The position numbers and the translations under genes were made by a program. Source: Mangrovihabitans endophyticus (GTDB lineage Bacteria; Actinomycetota; Actinomycetes; Mycobacteriales; Micromonosporaceae). Taken from it: DNA of 64,000 bases. This document shows positions 35,989 to 48,145 of this stretch, in pieces. Position 1 is the stretch's first letter. Each line of letters opens with the position of its first letter. The stretch spans positions 1-64,000 of the forward strand of contig NZ_BMMX01000006.1 of assembly GCF_014646155.1 (NCBI RefSeq), in the 5' to 3' direction. The notes beneath the pieces are model-generated. The model saw only the letters and a list, made by a program, of their open reading frames with translations, had not been told where the DNA came from and searched no databases.

Positions 35989-36678
35989 ATGAGAGCCCGG
36001 GTACTCGTTGTCGATGATGATCCAGCGCTCGCGGAGATGCTCGGCATCGTCCTGCGCAGCGAGGGATTTCTGCCGTCGTTCGTGGCCGACGGTGAGCGGG
36101 CGCTGGCGGCGTTCCGGGAGAACCGGCCCGACATCGTCCTGCTCGACCTGATGCTTCCCGGCATGAGCGGCATCGACGTGGCACGCGCGATTCGCACCGA
36201 GTCGGGCATCCCGATCGTCATGCTGACCGCCAAGAGCGACACCGTCGACGTGGTGCTGGGCCTGGAGTCCGGCGCCGACGACTACGTGGTCAAGCCGTTC
36301 AAGCCCAAGGAACTGGTGGCCCGGATGCGGGCGCGGCTGCGGCGGGGCGAGGACGCCGCGCCCGAGTTGCTGACCATCGGGCCGCCCGGCAACCAGATCA
36401 CCATCGACGTCCCGGCGCACACCGTGGCCCGCGACGGCGCCGAGGTCAAACTGACGCCGCTGGAGTTCGATCTGCTGGTGGCGCTGGCGCGTAAGCCGCG
36501 CCAGGTGTTCACCCGCGAAGTGCTGCTTGAGCAGGTGTGGGGGTACCGGCATGCGGCGGACACCCGGCTGGTCAACGTGCACGTGCAGCGGCTGCGGGCC
36601 AAGATCGAGCCGGACCCCGAGCGGCCGGAGATCATCTTGACCGTGCGGGGCGTCGGTTATAAGGCCGGCACCGGCTGA
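35989..36678 (+). CDS. mtrA: Response regulator MtrA
   Basis: The 229-residue OmpR-type regulator has the phosphoacceptor D53 (DIVLLDLMLPG), the acidic pair in VVDDDPA, K103-region KPFKPKE, and a C-terminal winged helix (LTPLEFDLLVALARKPRQVF, RLVNVHVQRLRAKIE). MtrA coordinates cell-wall metabolism, division and, in streptomycetes, antibiotic production. I start at MRARVLVVDDD; the 10 upstream codons cover a CAATAT -10-like element (35975-35980), eight bases before the ATG. Confidence 0.96.
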   Translation: MRARVLVVDDDPALAEMLGIVLRSEGFLPSFVADGERALAAFRENRPDIVLLDLMLPGMSGIDVARAIRTESGIPIVMLTAKSDTVDVVLGLESGADDYVVKPFKPKELVARMRARLRRGEDAAPELLTIGPPGNQITIDVPAHTVARDGAEVKLTPLEFDLLVALARKPRQVFTREVLLEQVWGYRHAADTRLVNVHVQRLRAKIEPDPERPEIILTVRGVGYKAGTG

Positions 36679-36722
36679 TCGGTGTGGGGCGGCGGGCGGC
36701 GCCCGGTTAGTCTTTCCCCGGT

Positions 36723-38567
36723 ATGCGCGCTCCGAGCTGGCTTCCCATGCCCGTGCGTCGCACCCTGCGGGTGGTGCGGCGGCACTGGCGCGTGCTCGCA
36801 CGCCGGACCTCCCGGGCGGTGGCGCCGGCACGGCGGGAGTGGCGGCGGTCCCTGCAACTGCGGGTGGTCGCGCTGACCCTGGTCGCCTCCAGCCTCCTGG
36901 TCGGCGCGTTCGGCTGGTTCGTCGCCGCGCAGAGCGCCAACATCCTGCTCAATCGCGCGCAGGACGAGGTCTATGCCCAGCTACGCGGGAAGGTCGACTA
37001 CGCATACAGCCAGCTCGGCATCTTCCCGTCGCCGTACGACACGAAGCTGCCCGGCACGCTCAGCACCACCCTCAACTACCTGGCCGACGGCGAGCCCGCG
37101 GAGAACGGCGGCGCGATCGTCTCGATGCGTGCCGAGCGGTGGCCCACGCTGGAGCCGGTGACCTCCACCGGCACCGACATCTCCGCCCTGATCACCCCGG
37201 ACATGGTGCACGCGGTGGCCACCGAGGGCCGGGTGGCGCGGCAGATCCGCACCGCCACGGTCGGTGGCCTCACCGCCAAGTACCTCGTCTACGGCTCGCC
37301 GGTGGCCACCAAGTTCGGCCACGTCGAGCTGTACTACATGGTGCCGCTGACCACCGAGGACCGCGCCGCCAACCAGATCCGCACCATGGTGCTGGTCACC
37401 GGGCTGGCGCTGGTCATCCTGCTGGGCGTGGTTGCCGGCCTGGTGACGCGGCTGGTGGTGACGCCGGTGCGGGTCGCCGCGCGGACCGCGCAACGGCTCT
37501 CCGCCGGCCTGCTGGACCAGCGCATGAAGGTCGACGGCGAGGACGATCTCGCGCTGCTCGCGTCCGCGTTCAACCAGATGGCCTCCAACCTGCAGCGGCA
37601 GATCGTGCGGCTGGAGGAGATGTCGCGGCTGCAGCGCCGCTTCACCTCCGACGTCTCGCACGAGCTGCGGACCCCGCTCACCACGGTGCGGATGGCCGCC
37701 GATCTGATCTTCGCCGAGCGGGACGAGTTCGAGCCCGCGGTGGCCCGCAGCGCGGAGCTGTTGCAGGCCGAGCTCGACCGGTTCGAGAGCCTGCTCACCG
37801 ACCTGCTGGAGATCAGCCGCTTCGACGCGGGGTTCGCCGCCCTGGACGCCGAGCACACCGATCTGGTGCCGATCGTCGAGCGGGTCGCCGATCGGCTCGC
37901 CGGCCTCGCCGAGCGGGTCGGCGTCCGCATTGAGCTGCATCTGCCGGACCAGCCGGTGATCGCCGAGGTCGACCCGCGCCGCGTCGAGCGGGTGCTGCGC
38001 AATCTGGTCGGCAACGCCGTCGAGCACGGGGAGCACAAGCCGGTCGAGGTCACCATGGCCTCGGACGGTGCCGCAGTAGCCATCACGGTGCGTGACCACG
38101 GCGTCGGTCTCAAATCCGGAGAGGAACTGCTGGTGTTCAACCGGTTCTGGCGCGCGGACCCTTCGCGCGCCCGGCAGACCGGCGGCACCGGCCTGGGCCT
38201 GTCGATCAGCGTCGAGGATGCCCGCTTGCACGGCGGCTGGCTGGAGGCGTGGGGGATGCCGGGTGAGGGCGCCCAGTTCCGCCTCACCTTGCCGGTGCGC
38301 GCGGGCGACCGGCTTGTCGCCGCGCCGCTGCCGCTGGTGCCCCGGGACCGTCACGCGGTGGTCGAGCCGGAACCCGGCGACGGCCCAGCGACGCTGCCCG
38401 CCGGCTCCACCGCGGCGGCACTGCCGCCCGGTGCAGGAGACGACCCGGCCGATGCGGGCCCGGCTGATGCGGGGCGGGCCGATGCGGGCCCGGCTGATGC
38501 GGGCCCGGCCGAGGCGGGCCCGGCCGAGGCCCCTGCCGCCGACGGTGTGATGGAGGTGCGGCGGTGA
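36723..38567 (+). CDS. mtrB: Sensor histidine kinase MtrB, with long repeat tail
   Basis: The 614-residue kinase has a basic N-terminus, TM1 (about 50-75), an extracytoplasmic domain, TM2 (about 220-243), HAMP, the HisKA box with H313 (SDVSHELRTPLT) and HATPase motifs (LRNLVGNAVEHG, GTGLGLSIS). It pairs with MtrA. After the kinase core comes a low-complexity tail of about 60 residues with DAGPADAG-type repeats, not part of the usual kinase. TAGTCT at 36708-36713 is a possible own promoter. The stop overlaps the lpqB start. Confidence 0.95.
   Translation: MRAPSWLPMPVRRTLRVVRRHWRVLARRTSRAVAPARREWRRSLQLRVVALTLVASSLLVGAFGWFVAAQSANILLNRAQDEVYAQLRGKVDYAYSQLGIFPSPYDTKLPGTLSTTLNYLADGEPAENGGAIVSMRAERWPTLEPVTSTGTDISALITPDMVHAVATEGRVARQIRTATVGGLTAKYLVYGSPVATKFGHVELYYMVPLTTEDRAANQIRTMVLVTGLALVILLGVVAGLVTRLVVTPVRVAARTAQRLSAGLLDQRMKVDGEDDLALLASAFNQMASNLQRQIVRLEEMSRLQRRFTSDVSHELRTPLTTVRMAADLIFAERDEFEPAVARSAELLQAELDRFESLLTDLLEISRFDAGFAALDAEHTDLVPIVERVADRLAGLAERVGVRIELHLPDQPVIAEVDPRRVERVLRNLVGNAVEHGEHKPVEVTMASDGAAVAITVRDHGVGLKSGEELLVFNRFWRADPSRARQTGGTGLGLSISVEDARLHGGWLEAWGMPGEGAQFRLTLPVRAGDRLVAAPLPLVPRDRHAVVEPEPGDGPATLPAGSTAAALPPGAGDDPADAGPADAGRADAGPADAGPAEAGPAEAPAADGVMEVRR
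38450..38532 (+). repeat. GATGCGGGCCCGGCT-type tandem repeat in the mtrB tail
   Basis: Five to six imperfect 15-18-bp units encode the Asp-Ala-Gly-Pro-Ala repeats at the end of MtrB. Such DNA can expand or contract without breaking the reading frame. Confidence 0.7.
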
Positions 38568-40381
38568 AGCGGCGAGCGACCTTCCTCCTGGCGGTCACGG
38601 CCGCCGTGACGATGGCCGTGGGCGGCTGCGGCATCCCGGACGAGACTCCGGTGCTGACGGTCGAGGCGGGGCCGACGCCCGGTCCGGGCACCGGCGACGC
38701 CGCCGCGCCACCGCGCAACAACCGGCAGGACACCAGCGACCGGGCGACGTTCGTCAAATACTTCCTGGAGGCGGCCGCGGGTGACCCGGACGGCGCGGTC
38801 GACCGGGTCAAGCAGTTCCTGTCGCCGACGGCACAGACGTCGTTCAAGCCCTCGGCGTCCGTCACCGTCATCCGGCTGACCGAGGAGCCGCTGGTCAACC
38901 AGGGCAGCGACGAGATCACCTTCGGGGCCCAGGAGATCGGGCAACTGGCACACAACGGGATCCTCTCGCCGACCACCGACGACACCGTGAAGCACTACAG
39001 CCTCACGGTGAAGGAGGTGTCCGGCGAGAACGGCTTGTTCGTCACCAAGACACCCCAGGTCATGCTGATCAGCGACACCGCGCTGCAGCAGTTCTACGAG
39101 CGCCGGACGATCTACTTCTGGAACACCGAGCACACCGCGCTGGTGCCGGACGTCCGCTACCTCGCCCTCAGCGTGCCGCCCGAGCAGCGCCCGACGGTAG
39201 TGCTGAACTGGCTGGTCGAGGGCCCGGCGGCCTGGCTGCAGGACGTCGCCGAGGAATTGCCGGACGGAACCACGCTGATCGGCAACGTGCCCGCGGTCGA
39301 CAACGGGCGGCTGCAGATCAACCTCAGCGATCAGGCCGTGCCGGCCAACGACCGCGCCGCCCTCGACCGGCTGCGGCGCCAGTTGATGTGGTCGCTGCGC
39401 CCCGACCTGCCGCGCACGCTCGAACTCAAGGTCGGCCACCAGGCGGGCGGCAGTTGGAGCAGCGCCGATTATCTGGCCAGCAACGCCTCGTACCGACTGA
39501 GCAGCGATCCGGAACGCTTCGTCCTCTACGCGGGGAAGATCAACCGGCTTGCGCTGTCCGCCGACGCGGGTCAGCCGGTGCCGGTGCTGGAGTCGGACGC
39601 GAACAAGAACGTCGCGGCGGCCGCATTTGCCGGCTCGGAGAACCGGACGTACGCGGCGGTGGTCACCGGCAGCGGCGGCTCGCAGCAACTGCGCGTCGCC
39701 GGTGCGCGCGCCGGCGAGCAGGCCGAACTGCAGCGGGTCACGATGCCCGCCGGATCGATCGGCCAGCCGGTGTGGGCGGTGACGCCGGAGGAGGGGCCCG
39801 AGGGTGCCGTGGGACTGGTGACCGTGGGCGGCCGGATCTACGGATTCACCGCCCGCGGCGGCGCCGCGCACCTGGTGGAATGGCCCGGCCCGGGTGGGTC
39901 GGTGACCGCGGTCGCGGTGGCCCCGGACGCCCGCCGGGTGGCGATGATCGTCTCCGGGCACCTGTATGTCACCACCCTGCTGACCGGCGCGGACACCCCT
40001 CAACTGGGGACGCAGCCGGTGCGGGTGCCGACCCCGCCGATGCCCACCATCACGGCACTCGACTGGAGCAGCGAGGGCTGGGTCGTGGTGGCCGGCACGC
40101 GGGCGGACAACAAGCGTGTGGCGGTCATGGACACCACCGTCGACGGCGCCCAGCAGTCCATGCGGCTGCCCGACCTGGGTAGCGAGGCCATCAGCTACCT
40201 GTCCGCGTACCCCGCGTCGCCCACCGGGCCGGAAACGTCCGGATCGGTCGCCTACGTTGCCGGTAGCCGGGCGTACGACGTGCTGGCCGACCCGTCGCAC
40301 ATCGGCGTCGACGACCTAGCCAAGCCGGTCTCCGATCCGCCGTCCGGGGTGCAGCCGACCAAGCCGTTCTTCCTGCGTTGA
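38564..40381 (+). CDS. lpqB: Lipoprotein LpqB
   Basis: The 605-residue lipoprotein has a signal peptide with lipobox ending at C22 (AVGGC), a GerMN-type domain (about 60-290) and a C-terminal beta-propeller-like region. LpqB modulates MtrB outside the membrane. The GTG start overlaps the mtrB stop by four bases (GTGA), giving the conserved mtrA-mtrB-lpqB order. Confidence 0.95.
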   Translation: MKRRATFLLAVTAAVTMAVGGCGIPDETPVLTVEAGPTPGPGTGDAAAPPRNNRQDTSDRATFVKYFLEAAAGDPDGAVDRVKQFLSPTAQTSFKPSASVTVIRLTEEPLVNQGSDEITFGAQEIGQLAHNGILSPTTDDTVKHYSLTVKEVSGENGLFVTKTPQVMLISDTALQQFYERRTIYFWNTEHTALVPDVRYLALSVPPEQRPTVVLNWLVEGPAAWLQDVAEELPDGTTLIGNVPAVDNGRLQINLSDQAVPANDRAALDRLRRQLMWSLRPDLPRTLELKVGHQAGGSWSSADYLASNASYRLSSDPERFVLYAGKINRLALSADAGQPVPVLESDANKNVAAAAFAGSENRTYAAVVTGSGGSQQLRVAGARAGEQAELQRVTMPAGSIGQPVWAVTPEEGPEGAVGLVTVGGRIYGFTARGGAAHLVEWPGPGGSVTAVAVAPDARRVAMIVSGHLYVTTLLTGADTPQLGTQPVRVPTPPMPTITALDWSSEGWVVVAGTRADNKRVAVMDTTVDGAQQSMRLPDLGSEAISYLSAYPASPTGPETSGSVAYVAGSRAYDVLADPSHIGVDDLAKPVSDPPSGVQPTKPFFLR

Positions 40382-41196
40382 GTGCTTCGTGGTGGACCGC
40401 CTTCCGGGACGGCCTCACCGACCTGGTCCTGCCGACGGACTGCGCCGGTTGCGGCGCCGAACGCGTGCCGCTGCGCATCGGGGTCTGCCCCGCCTGCGTC
40501 GTCGCCCTGGAGGGGCTGACGCCGTTCCACACCGCGCCGTCGCCCCGGCCGGCCGGCTTACCTCCGTTGGTGGCCATGGGGCCGTACGCCGGTCCGCTGC
40601 GCGGCGCGCTGCTGGCGTACAAGGAGCGGGGGCACCATCGCCTCGCGCCGCCGATGGGCGCCCTGCTGGCGGTCGCCGTCGCCGAGCTGACCGCCGCCGC
40701 GAGCGACCAGCCGGTGACGCTGGTGCCGGTGCCGTCCACCCCGAGCGCGGCGCGCGCCCGCCACGGTGATCACATGATGCGCCTGGCCGGACACGCGGTG
40801 CGACGACTGCGCGCTACTGGGCGTCATGCTGAGCTGGTCCAGCCGTTACGGGCCGGTCGTCGGCCCGACTCCGCGTCACTGGACACCACGGAACGCGTCA
40901 CGGCTGCTGAGAGTTCGCTGCGAGTCCGTGCCGCTGGTATTTCCGTTTACCGACATCGGCCGATGATGAGGGGCACCCTGGTAGTGGTCGACGACATCGT
41001 CACCACGGGAGCCACGCTGGCGGCCGTCACCCGCCGGCTTCGGGAGGCGGACATGCAGGTTGCAGGTGTCGCCGTCCTCGCCGCCACGCGGCTGCGCCGG
41101 TCGGCACGCGAGCGCCGAAGGACTCCTCTGCCAGGGTCGCAGGTCAACGATTCACTATCCCGAACGAGGGATGACGGCCGAGCGTCAGCAGGTTAG
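40378..41196 (+). CDS. ComF family phosphoribosyltransferase-like protein
   Basis: The 272-residue protein has an N-terminal zinc-finger-like pair (C22, C25, C37, C40: CAGC and CPAC) and the type I phosphoribosyltransferase PRPP loop VVVDDIVTTGATLAAV. ComF proteins work in DNA uptake in competent bacteria; in actinomycetes the role is unclear. It starts with TTG overlapping the lpqB stop (TTGA). The last 30 residues are Arg/Ser-rich and look non-conserved. Confidence 0.88.
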   Translation: MSASWWTAFRDGLTDLVLPTDCAGCGAERVPLRIGVCPACVVALEGLTPFHTAPSPRPAGLPPLVAMGPYAGPLRGALLAYKERGHHRLAPPMGALLAVAVAELTAAASDQPVTLVPVPSTPSAARARHGDHMMRLAGHAVRRLRATGRHAELVQPLRAGRRPDSASLDTTERVTAAESSLRVRAAGISVYRHRPMMRGTLVVVDDIVTTGATLAAVTRRLREADMQVAGVAVLAATRLRRSARERRRTPLPGSQVNDSLSRTRDDGRASAG

Positions 41197-41382
41197 CGTC
41201 AGGATGACGAGGGTAATCGTCGTCACTCACCCGATGTCGGGGGCACGGGCCGGTCCGCCGGTCCGCCGCACCGGAAAGGAGTCTTCCCGTTCGCAGCTCG
41301 GCCGCGCCGGATCACTCCGCGAATCCGCCCGCAGCCGACGCCGACAACCGCATCACAGCAGGTCACGTTGGGGAGGTCACGA

Positions 41383-42003
41383 GTGGACATTGTCGTCAAG
41401 GGCCGCAACGTTGAGGTTCCTGATCACTATCGGGAACACGTCGCCGACAAGCTCAGCAAGGTCGAGCGCTATGACCAGAAGTTGATGAGGGCGGACGTGG
41501 AGCTGTTCCACGAACGCAACCCGCGCCAGGCGGACACCTGCCAGCGCGTCGAGATCACCGTTCGCACGCGTGGTCCCGTGATCCGGGCCGAAGCGTGCGC
41601 CAAAGACTTTTATGCCGCCTTGGACTGCGCGATCAACAAGCTTGACGCGCGCCTGCGCCGATCGGCCGACCGCCGTCGCGTGCACCGAGGCCGGCATGCC
41701 CCGATCTCCGTGGCCGCAGCCACCGCAGGGTTGCCCACCGATCTGCCCTCCGTTGCCCCCGCAGACGACGCCGAGCCGTACGCGGCGGAGCCGACCGAGC
41801 ATGAGGACCGCCAACCGTGGCGGATCGTGCGGGAGAAGGAACACCCGGCGGACCCGATGACCGTGGACGACGCGCTGTTCCAGATGGAACTGGTCGGGCA
41901 CGACTTCTACCTGTTCAACGACAAGGAGAGCGGTCGGCCGAGCGTGGTTTACCGGCGCCGCGGCTACGACTACGGCATCTTGTCCCTGGAGAGCACCGGC
42001 TAG
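41383..42003 (+). CDS. hpf: Ribosome hibernation promoting factor, long form
   Basis: The 206-residue protein has the N-terminal HPF/RaiA domain that binds the decoding centre (VDIVVKGRNVEVPDHYREHV) and the C-terminal dimerisation domain (PMTVDDALFQMELVGHDFYLF, VVYRRRGYDYG), joined by a variable linker. It dimerises ribosomes into inactive 100S particles. GGGGAGG is seven bases before the GTG. The gap 41197-41382 holds GGTAAT-like promoter sequence but no gene. Confidence 0.95.
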   Translation: MDIVVKGRNVEVPDHYREHVADKLSKVERYDQKLMRADVELFHERNPRQADTCQRVEITVRTRGPVIRAEACAKDFYAALDCAINKLDARLRRSADRRRVHRGRHAPISVAAATAGLPTDLPSVAPADDAEPYAAEPTEHEDRQPWRIVREKEHPADPMTVDDALFQMELVGHDFYLFNDKESGRPSVVYRRRGYDYGILSLESTG

Positions 42004-42072
42004 GCGGGGGGCGTCACCGCGGGCGTCGCGGGGCGGCTTGGAGCAGCCGTCCCGCGTGGGTCGCTCCGTGCG

Positions 42073-43206
42073 TCAGCCGTCCAGCCGTGGCCCCTCGCGG
42101 GCCAGGTCCTCGGCCAGCAGCACGTACTGCACGTCGTCGATGCGTTCGCTGCCCGGACCGGGCAGCCGCGAGCGCAGGTAGGCCTCCTCACGGAAGCCGG
42201 CCTTCTCCAGGACGCGGCGGGATTTCCGGTTGCTCGGCATCGCTCCGGCGATCAGCCGGGCGATGCCGGTCTCCGCGAAGGCCCACAGGGCCAGCAGTTG
42301 GGCCGCCCGGGTCGCGTAGCCGCGTCCCCGCCACGCGGACGACATGCTGTAGCCGATCATGGCCTGGGCGGTGGGCGGCTCCTGGTAGAAGAGACCGATG
42401 TGCCCGGTCGCCGCGCCGGTCGCGCTGTCGACGATGACCAGGTCCGCGCGGGTGCCTTCGAGCCAGTGCGACTCCGCCCAGTCGCATCGCCGGCGCACGT
42501 CCTCATGGCTGGGCGGGACCGGCGGCACGCTGGTGGCGATCACGTCCGGTTCGGCGTGCAGTTCGGCGTAGAAGGCGGCGTCGCCCGGTCCCAGCCGCCG
42601 CAGGGTCACCGTGCCGTCGGTCAGTTCGCCCCCAGGCAGGTCCGGCAACAGGCGGGTGGCCGGGCCCGGGGCATCGCCCGCGAGCCGCGCGTACGCGATC
42701 AGGTCGGCACGCCGGGTGCTGCGGTCCGGCAGCGCCCCGCGGCGTACGCCTTCCCGCCGGAACCCGGCGGCGAGCGCGACTCGCTGGCTCGGACCGTTCT
42801 CGGCGTGGGTCAGCAGTTCGAGCCGTTGCATGCCGGAGGTCAGGGCGTGGTCGGTGAGCGCGCGCACCGCGGCGGTGGCCACTCCCCGGTGGCGTGCCCA
42901 CGGGCCCACCCAGTAGCCCATCTCGGCCTGCCGGCGGGCGGGTATGACGCGGTCCAGGCCGACGCCGCCGAGCAGCCGGTCGGTGTGTGGATCGGCCACC
43001 GCGCAGAGCGCGCCGCCGGCGGCGAAGGTCTCCGGCACGCCGCGTTCCAGATACCACTCGCCGGCCGAGCGGGTGAACGGCGACGGCAGGGCCGGCAGGA
43101 AGCGCTGCGTCAGCGGATCGTCCATCCCGGCGACCAGGTCGTCCAGGTCGTCCGGGCGCAGGGGCCGCAGGCGCACACCGTCACCGCGGATCTCCGGCAC
43201 GATCAT
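42073..43206 (-). CDS. Tandem GNAT N-acetyltransferase (two domains)
   Basis: The 377-residue protein consists of two GNAT domains of the RimJ/RimL type. The acetyl-CoA motifs are in YWVGPWARHRGVATAAVRAL (about 105-125) and YSMSSAWRGRGYATRAAQLL (about 295-315). Substrate unknown; tandem GNATs in actinomycetes include antibiotic- and protein-acetylating enzymes. AAGGAG lies before the ATG of MIVPEIRGDGV; 28 upstream codons are Arg/Pro-rich and not conserved. Confidence 0.85.
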   Translation of the reverse strand: MIVPEIRGDGVRLRPLRPDDLDDLVAGMDDPLTQRFLPALPSPFTRSAGEWYLERGVPETFAAGGALCAVADPHTDRLLGGVGLDRVIPARRQAEMGYWVGPWARHRGVATAAVRALTDHALTSGMQRLELLTHAENGPSQRVALAAGFRREGVRRGALPDRSTRRADLIAYARLAGDAPGPATRLLPDLPGGELTDGTVTLRRLGPGDAAFYAELHAEPDVIATSVPPVPPSHEDVRRRCDWAESHWLEGTRADLVIVDSATGAATGHIGLFYQEPPTAQAMIGYSMSSAWRGRGYATRAAQLLALWAFAETGIARLIAGAMPSNRKSRRVLEKAGFREEAYLRSRLPGPGSERIDDVQYVLLAEDLAREGPRLDG

Positions 43207-43424
43207 GCAACGGCTCCTTGCTCGTGAGGGTCTGTCCGGGGCCATCCTGCCGCACGGCCCGGTACGGCAACCAACGCCCGCCCGCGGCACGTCGTGGTCC
43301 GCTGTCAGCGAACGAGTGGGGGTGTTTTGCGTTCTTTGCCGTTTTGACCGGAGGCTCGGCTGACGGAGGCGACCGATGGACGCCTACGATGGTTCCCGCA
43401 GACCGTCTAGGGGAGCGTTGACCC

Positions 43425-46328
<2,904 letters not shown>

Positions 46329-46337
46329 ACCGAGGAC

Positions 46338-46362
46338 GCGGCCGGGCTCTCCGCCCGGCCGC
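46338..46362. terminator. Bidirectional terminator between secA and the Rv3235-like gene
   Basis: A perfect 10-bp stem GCGGCCGGGC with loop TCTCC lies between the convergent stops, 10 bases after secA. Confidence 0.7.
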
Positions 46363-46391
46363 GGGGCCCGAAGGTGCGACCCGAGCTCCGA

Positions 46392-47057
46392 TCAGATGAG
46401 TTGCAGGCACACCGCGGCCCAGTCCTGCTGACGCAGCTCCAGCCGGATCGCCATGGCGCGGGTGCGCTCGCCGTGCACCAGCAGAACCGCCGCCTCCACC
46501 GCACCCGGCCGCGGTTCGCAAAGCCGGACCCGCACCACGCCCACCGGCGCGGGTCTGCGCATGCGGCGGCCGGCCGCGCGGGCGGCCCGGCCGGACTCGG
46601 CGATCTGGCGTGCCGCGGTGACCGCCTGCCTGATGATCCGTGCCGCATCACCGGGGGCGCTCACCTGCCGAAGATGCGCGGCCGGTCGATAGCCGTTGAT
46701 CACCTCGACGCACAGCGCGACGAACCGGCGCACGGCCAGCCGGGCGTCACCGGACGCCCCAGCGGGCGCGGCCGGGGGCCTCGGGCCGGTGGCGGGCGTG
46801 GCGGACCCGTCACCGCCGGGGGACATGCCGTCGGCGAAAGCGGGGTTGGCGGACGTGTGGGAGCCGGACGGGCCCGACGTGGTGACCCGCGCCCCAGCAC
46901 CGGCCACCGTGACGCCTCGCAGGTCCAGCGCCAGTTGCCGGGCCGGCGCCCACACCTCGGGCGAGAGCTCGTCATCGAACGGCGGATCGGACGCCGGGAC
47001 TCGTCTCAGCCGGATCGGTGGCTGGGCACCTCGCGGCGCCATCTGCGCAGTCGGCAT
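46392..47057 (-). CDS. Rv3235 family protein
   Basis: The 221-residue protein begins IRLRRVPASDPPFDDE, the motif of the Rv3235 family found next to secA in actinobacteria. Its C-terminal half (ARLAVRRFVALCVEVINGYRPAAHLRQ, then VRVRLCEPRPGAVEAAVLL, RAMAIRLELRQQDWAAVCLQ) is also typical. Function is unknown. The middle is Ala/Pro/Gly-rich. Confidence 0.82.
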   Translation of the reverse strand: MPTAQMAPRGAQPPIRLRRVPASDPPFDDELSPEVWAPARQLALDLRGVTVAGAGARVTTSGPSGSHTSANPAFADGMSPGGDGSATPATGPRPPAAPAGASGDARLAVRRFVALCVEVINGYRPAAHLRQVSAPGDAARIIRQAVTAARQIAESGRAARAAGRRMRRPAPVGVVRVRLCEPRPGAVEAAVLLVHGERTRAMAIRLELRQQDWAAVCLQLI

Positions 47058-47110
47058 CGTGCACCGGCCTCTCCGCCCGCAGGCTCTCGATCCAGGAGGC
47101 CCAATGCTTG

Positions 47111-47136
47111 CGTTTGCCTTCGTTTGCCTCCGTTGG
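47111..47136. promoter_or_regulatory. 10-bp-phased direct repeats CGTTTGCC upstream of the Rv3235-like gene
   Basis: CGTTTGCCTT, CGTTTGCCTC and CGTTGG follow each other with a 10-bp period. The same GTTTGC half-site with the same period occurs upstream of the wHTH gene (47504-47523), suggesting a shared DNA-binding protein. Confidence 0.45.
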
Positions 47137-47229
47137 ATTGAGTTTTGCGGAGCCTCGTGGCGGCGTCAACGCGTCACCGTCGGCCTGTGGACAACCTGCG
47201 CCGACCGACAAAAAGGGCGGCGAGGGGCC

Positions 47230-47457
47230 TCAATCCGCGTCGCGCTCGGTCAGTGGGTTCTGTCGCACCCAGTCGGCGGTCTCGGCGTATCTCCCGGCGA
47301 TGTACTCCTCCAGCTTGCTGCGCTCCACACGCCATTGCCCGCGACCGCCGATCTTGATGGCGGGCAGTTCTCCGCTGCGCACCATGTGATAGACCTGCGA
47401 ATCCGACACGTTCAGCTCGGCGGCCACCTCGGACAGCAGCAGAAACCTCGGTTCCAT
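47230..47457 (-). CDS. Small winged-helix DNA-binding protein (BldC/excisionase-like)
   Basis: The 75-residue protein is a MerR-superfamily-like DNA-binding domain standing alone (FLLLSEVAAELNVSDSQVYH, MVRSGELPAIKIGGRGQWRV, then KLEEYIAGRY). It resembles the BldC and excisionase/AlpA groups and is conserved in actinobacteria at this position near secA. Binding in head-to-tail arrays would fit the 10-bp repeats found upstream of it and of the next gene. A double TAGGGT (47533-47544 on the minus strand) may be its -10. Confidence 0.85.
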   Translation of the reverse strand: MEPRFLLLSEVAAELNVSDSQVYHMVRSGELPAIKIGGRGQWRVERSKLEEYIAGRYAETADWVRQNPLTERDAD

Positions 47458-47476
47458 CCGCTCACCTCGCTCGCTG

Positions 47477-47523
47477 CCGTTTGGGTCGTGCCGTCTTCGT
47501 TGAGTTTGCTGCTGTTTGCCTGC
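47477..47523. promoter_or_regulatory. GTTTGC repeats in the promoter of the wHTH gene
   Basis: GTTTGCTGCT followed by GTTTGCCTGC (47504-47523) has an exact 10-bp period; another CGTTTGG copy lies at about 47479. A palindrome CAAGGT-GA-ACCTTG (47553-47566) lies further upstream between this gene and DUF6912. Confidence 0.45.
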
Positions 47524-47617
47524 GACAGCGCCACCCTACCCTAGTCGGACGACAAGGTGAACCTTGACCGGTACGGGTGACAGCCGACCGTACGAACCCC
47601 GACGGCTTGCCGATGAC

Positions 47618-47623
47618 TACCCT
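47618..47623 (+). promoter_or_regulatory. -10 element TACCCT, leaderless promoter
   Basis: TACCCT is followed by six bases (GACGGT) and the GTG at 47630. Confidence 0.5.
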
Positions 47624-47629
47624 GACGGT

Positions 47630-48139
47630 GTGCCGACAACCGACCTGGTCCGGGTCTACGTGCCTGCCACCGTCCCGATGCTCGCGCGGCTGCGCGCCGA
47701 CGGGCACCTCGGCGACGGGCCGACCGCCGCGCACGCGGTGACGCCCGCCCTGCGCGAGTGGTACGCCGAAGGCGACGAGGAGGAACTGGAATACGTGGCG
47801 TTCACCCGCGCCGCCCAGGCCGCCCTCCAGTTGCTGCGGCACGACCCCGACGCGCCGCGGCGCCGGGTGGTGGTCTCCGCCGACGTGCCGGGCACCGCGC
47901 TCGCACACGAGGACGTCGAGCTGGGTTCCAGCGCGGTGCGGCTGCCCGTCGCGGTGTCCCTCAAGGACGTGGCCTCGGTGCACCTCGACGGGGCCGCCGC
48001 GGCCGAGGACGTCGCGTCCGCCGCCGAGGTGGTGGAGGAGGCGCTGGCCGGCGATCCGGACGCCCAGTTCACCGTGGACGGGGCTGAGGATCACGAACTG
48101 GAGTGGTACGCGGTCTCCGAGCTCGACCAACTGGTCTGA
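47630..48139 (+). CDS. DUF6912 family protein
   Basis: The 169-residue protein begins with [15 protein letters not shown], typical of the actinobacterial DUF6912 family (Rv3231c-like), followed by acidic Ala/Val-rich sequence. Function is unknown. The GTG at 47630 is chosen because a TACCCT element lies six bases before it; 22 further upstream codons are open but not conserved. It converges with the next gene, with 6 bases between the stops. Confidence 0.78.
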   Translation: MPTTDLVRVYVPATVPMLARLRADGHLGDGPTAAHAVTPALREWYAEGDEEELEYVAFTRAAQAALQLLRHDPDAPRRRVVVSADVPGTALAHEDVELGSSAVRLPVAVSLKDVASVHLDGAAAAEDVASAAEVVEEALAGDPDAQFTVDGAEDHELEWYAVSELDQLV

Positions 48140-48145
48140 GGTGCC

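Noticed and set aside
41060..41485. Open reading across the comF-hpf gap
   Set aside because: It crosses into hpf in another frame, is Arg/Ser-rich and lacks any recognisable motif; the gap is better explained as the hpf leader.
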